Source of the DNA: Pirellulales bacterium
Lineage (GTDB): Bacteria; Planctomycetota; Planctomycetia; Pirellulales; JALHLM01
Direction: 5' to 3'
Length of the DNA stretch: 7,100 bases
Assembly: GCA_022844585.1 (NCBI GenBank)
Contig: JALHLM010000326.1
Location: forward strand, 1-7,100
The position numbers and the translations under genes are program-made. How positions within the stretch are numbered: the stretch's first letter is position 1; the number at the start of each line of letters is the position of its first letter. Positions 1 through 5,400 of the stretch are shown one piece after another. A model generated the notes under the pieces. That model saw only the letters and a list, made by a program, of their open reading frames with translations, did no database searches and was not told the DNA's origin.

Positions 1-190
1 AAGGGAAGATCGAAAGAGTCGCTGTTCTAACTTCAAGCTGTTGTTGGTCGAAGGCACAGGCAACGAGTTGGCCTGGCATCTCGAAAAGCACTTGCGTTTG
101 AACAACGATTTTTCGCGTATTTCGCGTGTTTCGCGGGCCGCTCCGAACTCCCGTAAGAGATGTGTAGAGCAAAGAGGTCACAGACATCGG
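1..190. other. Intergenic / unassigned edge region downstream of hemL
   Basis: No gene can be supported here. The plus frame open from position 2 continues into the antisense of hemL and has no family resemblance. On the minus strand an ATG at 79-77 opens a frame that runs off the left edge (begins MPGQLVACAF). It has no clear Shine-Dalgarno sequence, and about 26 codons are too few to judge, so it could be the start of the next gene or chance. The only clear structure is the 9-bp triple repeat at 111-137. No stem plus T-tract resembling an intrinsic terminator for hemL was seen. Confidence 0.5.
111..137. repeat. Three tandem copies of a 9-bp TTTCGCGNN unit
   Basis: The units TTTCGCGTA, TTTCGCGTG and TTTCGCGGG lie head to tail at 111-119, 120-128 and 129-137. 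The first seven bases are identical in all three and only the last two vary. Read on the minus strand the motif is a series of CGCGAAA blocks, about 54 bp past the hemL stop codon. Short periodic elements of this general style occur as dispersed intergenic repeats in some environmental bacteria. Membership in such a family is inference and cannot be tested with one copy. Confidence 0.6.
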
Positions 191-1474
191 CTACAGGGCC
201 GCAAACGTTTCTTGGGCGGAGTTGATGGTGGCGTCGATGTCTTCGTTGGTGTGTGCGGTGGAGATGAAGAGGGCTTCGTATTGGCTGCAGGGCATGTAAA
301 TGCCGCGGTCGATGAGGTTCCAGAAGTATTTCGCGTACTTGGCGGTGTCGGAGCGGCTGGCCGTAGTCCAGTTGGTGACGGGGCCGGGGTGGAAGAAGAA
401 CGTCAGCATGCTGCCGACGCGCGTGACGGTGTGCGCGACGCCGGCGCTGGTTGCGGCGCTGCGCAAGCCTTGTTCCAGTCGCGCGCCGAGTTGTTCCAGG
501 CGTGTATAAGCATGGCCGTCTTTCAAGAGTTGCAGCGTGGCAATGCCGGCGGCGGTGGCCAATGGATTGCCGGAGAGCGTGCCGGCCTGAAAGACTTTTC
601 CGGCCGGCAGGATGTGATCCATGATCTCCGCGCGGCCGCCGTACGCGCCGACTGGCAGTCCGCCGCCGACGATTTTGCCGAGCGTGGTGATGTCCGGCGC
701 AATGTTGAACAAGCTCTGCGCGCCGCCGTAAGCGACGCGGAAGCCGGTCATCACTTCGTCGAAGATCAGTAGCGCGCCGTGCTTTGTGGTCTGCGTTCGC
801 AATGCGTTCAAGAACTCGGGCGACGCCACAACACAGCCCATGTTGCCGACGATGGGTTCCAGGATCACGCCGGCGATGCGTTGGCCGTGTTGATCGAAGG
901 CGGCGGTGAGCGCGGCGACGTCGTTGTATTCCAGGACGAGCGTATCGCGCGTGGTGCCTTCCGTGACGCCGGGCGAGTTCGGCACGCCTAGCGTCGCGGC
1001 GGAACTGCCGGCGGCGACGAGCAGGCTATCCACATGGCCGTGATAGTTGCCGGCGAATTTGACGATCACGTCACGGCCGGTGTAGCCGCGCGCGAGGCGA
1101 ATCGCGCTCATCGTGGCTTCGGTGCCGGAACTGACGAGGCGGACTTTTTCCACGCTGGGAACGGCGTCGATGATCAGCTCGGCGAGCTCGCTTTCCGCTT
1201 CGGTTGGCGCGCCGAAACTCGTGCCCCGCGCGGCCGCTTCATGCACGGCCGCGAGCACTTCTTCGTGCGCATGGCCGACGATCATCGGGCCCCAGGAGCC
1301 GATGTAGTCGATGTAGCGATTGCCGTCGACGTCGTAGAGATAGGCCCCGTCGCCGCGGGCCATGAAAATCGGTTCGCCCCCCACGCCGCCGAACGCCCTC
1401 GCGGGACTGTTCACGCCACCGGGGATCAAACGTTTGGCTCGGGCGAAAGCGGCCTGGCTGTGCTGGCGTGACAT
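191..1474 (-). CDS. hemL: Glutamate-1-semialdehyde 2,1-aminomutase (HemL)
   Basis: This PLP enzyme converts glutamate-1-semialdehyde to 5-aminolevulinate in the cytosol, the last step of the C5 route to haem and other tetrapyrroles. The 427-residue product is the usual family length and is intact. Visible landmarks are the N-terminal IPGGVNSPARAF (residues 17-28), the phosphate-binding SSGTEA (115-120), GNYHGH (142-147) with the tyrosine that normally stacks on the cofactor, FDEV (238-241) whose aspartate contacts the PLP ring nitrogen, and TTLGKIVGGGLPVGAYGG (263-280) with the Schiff-base lysine at K267. GTLSGNP follows at 298-304. The ATG at 1474 is chosen because homology begins there and an AGGA lies 6 bases upstream. 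The frame stays open upstream to 1975, but that stretch does not look like protein and runs antisense to the neighbouring gene. hemL is divergent from the creatininase-family gene and appears monocistronic within the window. Confidence 0.97.
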   Translation of the reverse strand: MSRQHSQAAFARAKRLIPGGVNSPARAFGGVGGEPIFMARGDGAYLYDVDGNRYIDYIGSWGPMIVGHAHEEVLAAVHEAAARGTSFGAPTEAESELAELIIDAVPSVEKVRLVSSGTEATMSAIRLARGYTGRDVIVKFAGNYHGHVDSLLVAAGSSAATLGVPNSPGVTEGTTRDTLVLEYNDVAALTAAFDQHGQRIAGVILEPIVGNMGCVVASPEFLNALRTQTTKHGALLIFDEVMTGFRVAYGGAQSLFNIAPDITTLGKIVGGGLPVGAYGGRAEIMDHILPAGKVFQAGTLSGNPLATAAGIATLQLLKDGHAYTRLEQLGARLEQGLRSAATSAGVAHTVTRVGSMLTFFFHPGPVTNWTTASRSDTAKYAKYFWNLIDRGIYMPCSQYEALFISTAHTNEDIDATINSAQETFAAL

Positions 1475-1480
1475 CGTGGG

Positions 1481-1484
1481 TCCT
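1481..1484 (-). promoter_or_regulatory. Ribosome binding site of hemL
   Basis: AGGA on the minus strand, 6 bases before the ATG at 1474-1472. It fixes the start of hemL at the point where family homology begins, against the longer frame that stays open to 1975. Confidence 0.6.
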
Positions 1485-1500
1485 GGTGGAGCGCGGTGGG

Positions 1501-1519
1501 ATCGCTGAATTTTAGCGAT
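1501..1519. promoter_or_regulatory. 6-bp inverted repeat in the hemL leader, overlapping a -10-like hexamer
   Basis: ATCGCT at 1501-1506 and AGCGAT at 1514-1519 are perfect inverted arms around a 7-base A/T-rich centre. On the minus strand TAAAAT (1514-1509) is one mismatch from a sigma-70 -10 box, though no convincing -35 lies 17 bases further upstream. The site is 27 bases before the hemL start codon, so it could be an operator over the promoter or a small leader hairpin. With arms this short, chance is possible. Confidence 0.3.
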
Positions 1520-1579
1520 GAAGCGCCGCGTTCGGGAGGGAAGTGAGCAAACAAGAGCCACGTCGGATATCGTCTCGTC

Positions 1580-1588
1580 TGTTAGAAT
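1580..1588 (+). promoter_or_regulatory. Candidate extended -10 promoter of the creatininase-family gene
   Basis: TGTTAGAAT has the TGn extension followed by TAGAAT, one mismatch from TATAAT. It would give a 5' leader of roughly 30 bases before the ATG at 1628. There is no good -35 hexamer at 16-18 bases, which fits an extended -10 promoter. The surrounding 1583-1601 is locally A/T-rich in an otherwise GC-rich window. This is pattern matching only. Confidence 0.35.
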
Positions 1589-1616
1589 CCAATAAAACTC
1601 CGCAGATCGAAACGAC

Positions 1617-1622
1617 GAGGAA
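1617..1622 (+). promoter_or_regulatory. Ribosome binding site of the creatininase-family gene
   Basis: GAGGAA ends 5 bases before the ATG at 1628 and is a good match to the anti-Shine-Dalgarno sequence. It supports that ATG as the start. Confidence 0.65.
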
Positions 1623-1627
1623 CAGCC

Positions 1628-2410
1628 ATGCGCCCCTGGAAGTTGCTGGAAACGAATTTCGCCTACGTCACCGCGAATCCGTATGAAGTGGCGGTGCTGC
1701 CGTTGGGGGCGACCGAGCCGCACAATTTGCACTTGCCGTACGGCACCGACGTGATGGAGGCCGAGATCGTCGGCGAGCGGATTTGCGAGGCCGCGCACGC
1801 GCAGGGGGCGAAGGTGGTGATGCTGCCGACGATTCCTTACGGCACGGAAACCAACCTCCGTCAGTTTCCGCTGGCGATGAACGTGCAGCCGTCGACGTTG
1901 GCGCTGGTGATTCGCGATCTGGTCGAGACCCTGGCCGGCAGTTCCATTCGCAAGGTGCTGTTGCTCAACAGCCATGGCGGGAATGAGCTCAAGTCCGTGC
2001 TGCGCGAGTTATACGGGCGGACGTCGGCGCAGATCTTTCTTTGCAACTGGTATCAAATCTTCCGCGACGTCGAGCGCGAGATCTTCACCGATCCCGGCGA
2101 TCATGCGGGCGAGATGGAGACCGCCTTTGGTCTGGCGTTCTTTCCGAACCTCGTAGCGCGGCATCCGGACGGGAGTCTCGCCGCTGACGCCGGCGCCGCG
2201 GCGACGACGCAATTCGAGGCGCTCAATCGCGGCTGGGTCACGATGACGCGGCCCTGGCACCTGCTGACGACAAACACCGGCGTCGGCAATCCTCATCCCG
2301 CCACGGCCGAAAAAGGGCAGCGGATGATGGACGTCGTCGTCGAACGGCTGTCGAAGTTTCTCGTCGAACTCTCGGCAGCGGAGATGAACGACCGGTTTCC
2401 CTTCGTGTGA
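1628..2410 (+). CDS. Creatininase-family amidohydrolase, substrate unknown
   Basis: This 260-residue product belongs to the creatininase / creatinine amidohydrolase family, a cytosolic fold whose members hydrolyse cyclic or formyl amides with divalent metals (creatininase, FAPy deformylase ArfB, mycofactocin MftE). The signature is GATEPHNLHLPYGTD at residues 27-41. Its E30, H32 and D41 match in spacing the metal ligands E34, H36 and D45 of Pseudomonas creatininase, and H116 in NSHGGN (114-119) matches H120. Two residues after that histidine, where true creatininase has ligand E122, this protein has G118. A later HAGEMET motif (159-165), common in non-creatininase members, supplies E162 or E164 as a possible replacement. 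Creatinine is therefore an unlikely substrate. The start is set by a GAGGAA ribosome binding site and by homology beginning at once. There is no signal peptide or membrane segment. It is divergent from hemL and convergent with the giant gene, so the neighbourhood does not reveal its role. Confidence 0.9.
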   Translation: MRPWKLLETNFAYVTANPYEVAVLPLGATEPHNLHLPYGTDVMEAEIVGERICEAAHAQGAKVVMLPTIPYGTETNLRQFPLAMNVQPSTLALVIRDLVETLAGSSIRKVLLLNSHGGNELKSVLRELYGRTSAQIFLCNWYQIFRDVEREIFTDPGDHAGEMETAFGLAFFPNLVARHPDGSLAADAGAAATTQFEALNRGWVTMTRPWHLLTTNTGVGNPHPATAEKGQRMMDVVVERLSKFLVELSAAEMNDRFPFV

Positions 2411-2440
2411 TGTCGCAACGTCGCTGGCAATGTCCGTCGA
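2411..2440. other. 30-bp convergent gap between the creatininase-family and RTX/cadherin genes
   Basis: The two stop codons face each other across 30 bases. I see no strong stem-loop or T-tract in the gap, so no terminator is called. If a shared bidirectional terminator exists it would have to overlap coding sequence. Confidence 0.6.
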
Positions 2441-5400
2441 CTATCGTCCCGCGCTATTGCGCTGATCCGCTCCAGCGTCTTCCGAGCTAGCGCCGCGGCT
2501 GCCGCCGTAAGCCCAGAACATGCCCCAGATCCAGGAGAAGCGATCGCCGACCTGGTGCAGCCAACTGGCGGACTGATGTGTGCCGCCGTGATGCGACCCA
2601 TGCTGCGGCGCGTCGGTTTTGCCCTCCGCGTGTTCCGCATGCTGCTCGCCGTCGTGGTGGTGGCCGTCGGAACCGTGATGCCCGTGGCCGGTCGATGTTC
2701 CCAAGTGCGACGTCGCGCCGGTCCAGGCAATGTTATCGCCCGGTTCGCCCAACTGCAGTTCCGAGAATACCAACTCCGCGGCATCGGGATCGACGCCGCT
2801 GACGGCCGGCAGCATGGGCCACGTGGGCCGCTCGGCGGGCGCGTCGGAGGCACTCGGCGCGGAATCAGCGACGGCAGTATCCTCGACGAATGCCGCGGCG
2901 GGCTGGTTGAGGTCGTCCTCCAATTGGAAGCCAGAGACGTGCAACGCCAAGTCGCGCGTGAGCTCGACATGGTCGCCGTCGGCCTCGGTGGTGACGACGG
3001 TCACCTTGAGCGTCACGTCGGCCGGGGCGTCTTGCGGCAACGTGATTTGCAATCCTTCCAAGTCCGCCGCGCTCAACGTCCAGACGCCATTGCCTTGATA
3101 GCTGCCAGCGGAAAGTGATGCGCCGTGCGGGACGTTTTCGATCCGCACCGTCAGCGCTTCGCTGCCGTCGAGGTCGCCCAAGGCGGCCGAGATCGACAGC
3201 GGCGTGGATTGCCCGGCATAGAGCGTGGCGTTGGAAACCTCGAGCGTGGCTACATCAGCGTCGCCATGCACCTGGACGTGGACCGTCGACGTCGATGACA
3301 GACCATTGCCGTCGGTCACGGTGTAGGTGAACGAATCGGACCCGCTGAAATTCGGGTTCGGCGTGTAGGTGAAGGTGCCGTCGCCGTTGTAGGCGACCGA
3401 GCCGTGTTGCGGCGAGGAGAAGTCGGAGACGGTCAGCGAGTCGCCGTCGATATCGTAGTCGTTCTCCAGCACGTTCGGCGTAACGATCGGCTGATCCTCG
3501 ACCCCTTCGGCGAAGTCGTCGACGCTGTTGACCCCTTCGTTCACGTTGTTCACGCGGATGGTGAACGTCTCGTCATACGAGTTGCCGGCCGCGTCCGTGG
3601 CGCGGACCGTGACCTGATGCTGCTGGTTGTCCTCGTAGTTGATCACTTCCTCGGTCGGCTCCGCCACGAGGATTTCGCCCGTGTTCGGATCGATCGTGAA
3701 GCGGCCGAGCGCGTTGTCCGTCAACGAATAAGTGACCTGGTCGATCTGATCGACGTCGGACACCGTTACCTTGCCGACCACCGTGCCTGGGGCGGAGTTT
3801 TCACTGACGACGTCGCCGACCAATTCCAGATCGGTCGGCGCTTCGTTGACGTCGTTGACGTGAATATTGAACGCCTCGTTGTAGGAATTCCCAGCGGAGT
3901 CGGTGACTCGCACCAGGACACCCAGGTCGGGCTCGGCCTCGAAGTTCAAATTGGCGCCGCTTGCGACGCGGATTTCGCCGGTCGCGGCGTCGATCGTGAA
4001 GCGACCGCCAGCGTCATCGGCGAGCGCAAATGTGAACGACTCGCCCTGATCCTGGTCCGTCACGTTCACCTTGCCCACCAGGGTTCCCGCCGCGGAGTTT
4101 TCATCAACGGCGTCGCCGACGAGCGTCAGGTCGGTCGGCGCTTCATTGACGTCTTGAACTTGAATGCTCACCGACTCGGTGTAGGAATGGCCCGCCGCAT
4201 CGGTGACGCGCACGGTGACGTCGTGGCTGGCGTCTGATTCGTAGTCGAGCACCGCGCCGGTCGCCACGCGGATATCGCCGGTCGCGGCGTCGATGGTGAA
4301 GCGGCCGTCGGCGTTGTCGGTGAGCGCGTAGCTGAATGTCTCGCCTTGGTCCGGGTCGGTGGCCGTGACCTTGCCGACGACGGTTCCGGCGGCGGAATTC
4401 TCGTTCACCACGTTCCCGGTCAGCGTGAGGTCGGTCGGCGTTTCATTCACGTCATTCAGATGAATGTTAAACGCCTCGTTGTACGAATTCCCGGCCGAGT
4501 CGGTGACGCGCACCAGCACGCCGTGATCGGGTTCCGTTTCGAAATTCAAGTCCGCGCCGGTCGCGACACGGATTTCGCCGGTGGCCGCATCGATCGTGAA
4601 GCGTCCGCTGGCGTCGTCGCCGAGCGCGTACGTGAACGTCTCGCCCTGGTCCGGGTCGGTCGCCGAGACCTGGCCGACCACGGTGCCGGCGGTGGCGTTC
4701 TCGTTCACTTCGCCGCCGACAAAGTCCAAGTCTGTCGGCGCGGAGTTGCCGCCGGTGATCTCAATCTTGAACGCCTCGTCATAGTACTTGCCGCCCGCGT
4801 CCTTCACGCGGACCACGATCGTCGGCGTGTCACCGGGTTCGAAGTCGAATTTGGCGCCCTTGGCGACGGTGATTTCGCCGGTCTTGGCGTCGATGGCGAA
4901 ATTGTTGCCGGCCGTGGTCTTCAACGAGTACGTGAGCGTGTCGCCCGCGTCGGGATCGACGCCGGTCACCTTGCCGACGACCGTGCCGGGCGTGGCGTGC
5001 TCGCCGACCTTGCCGCCTTCGAGTGTCAGGTCGGTCGGCGTTTCATTGACGTTCTTGAGGTGGATCGCAAAATCCTCGGAGTAGGTATTCCCCGCCGAGT
5101 CCTTGACTTGCACCTTCACGCTGTGATCGGGATCGCTCTCGAAATCGAGGTTCGCGCCGGTCGCGACCTTAATCTGGCCTGACTTGGCGTCGATGGTGAA
5201 TTTCCCGTCGGCGTTGTCTTCGAGCGCGTAGGTGAACTTCTCGCTCTTGTCGGCGTCTTTCGCCGTGACCGTACCGACGACCGTGCCGGCCTTCGCGTTC
5301 TCGTTGACCGTATCGCCCTTGAGCGTCAGATCGGTCGGCGCTTCGTTGACGTTCTTGACGTCGATTTTGAACGCCTCGTCGTAGGTCAATCCGCCGGCGT

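Noticed and set aside
1..79. Minus-strand frame starting at 79 and running off the left edge
   Set aside because: There are only about 26 codons, no clear Shine-Dalgarno sequence and no recognisable family. It is noted as possible but not called as a gene.
41..772. Plus-strand open frame of 243 codons
   Set aside because: It is almost wholly antisense to hemL and has a biased Gly/Ala/Arg/Val composition with no family resemblance. Long antisense frames are expected in GC-rich coding DNA.
1034..1471. Plus-strand open frame opposite the hemL 5' half
   Set aside because: It is a shadow of hemL with no ribosome binding site or recognisable motifs.
1475..1975. Upstream extension of the hemL reading frame to an ATG at 1975
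   Set aside because: The added 167 residues are Arg/His/Gln-rich and low in complexity, and are antisense to the creatininase-family gene. Family homology and a ribosome binding site place the start at 1474.
2411..2440. Bidirectional terminator in the convergent gap
   Set aside because: No stem of useful length or T-tract was found in the 30 bases.
2555..3118. Plus-strand frame opposite the Ig-like domains and His-rich tail
   Set aside because: It is antisense to a well-supported coding region and Arg/Gly/Val-rich without motifs.
3404..5182. Long plus-strand frames opposite the cadherin-like array (3404-4237 and 4346-5182), which themselves look repetitive
   Set aside because: The repetition is inherited from the 300-bp sense repeats. 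Because 300 is a multiple of 3, an antisense frame that is open in one unit tends to stay open in the next. There is no independent evidence of coding.
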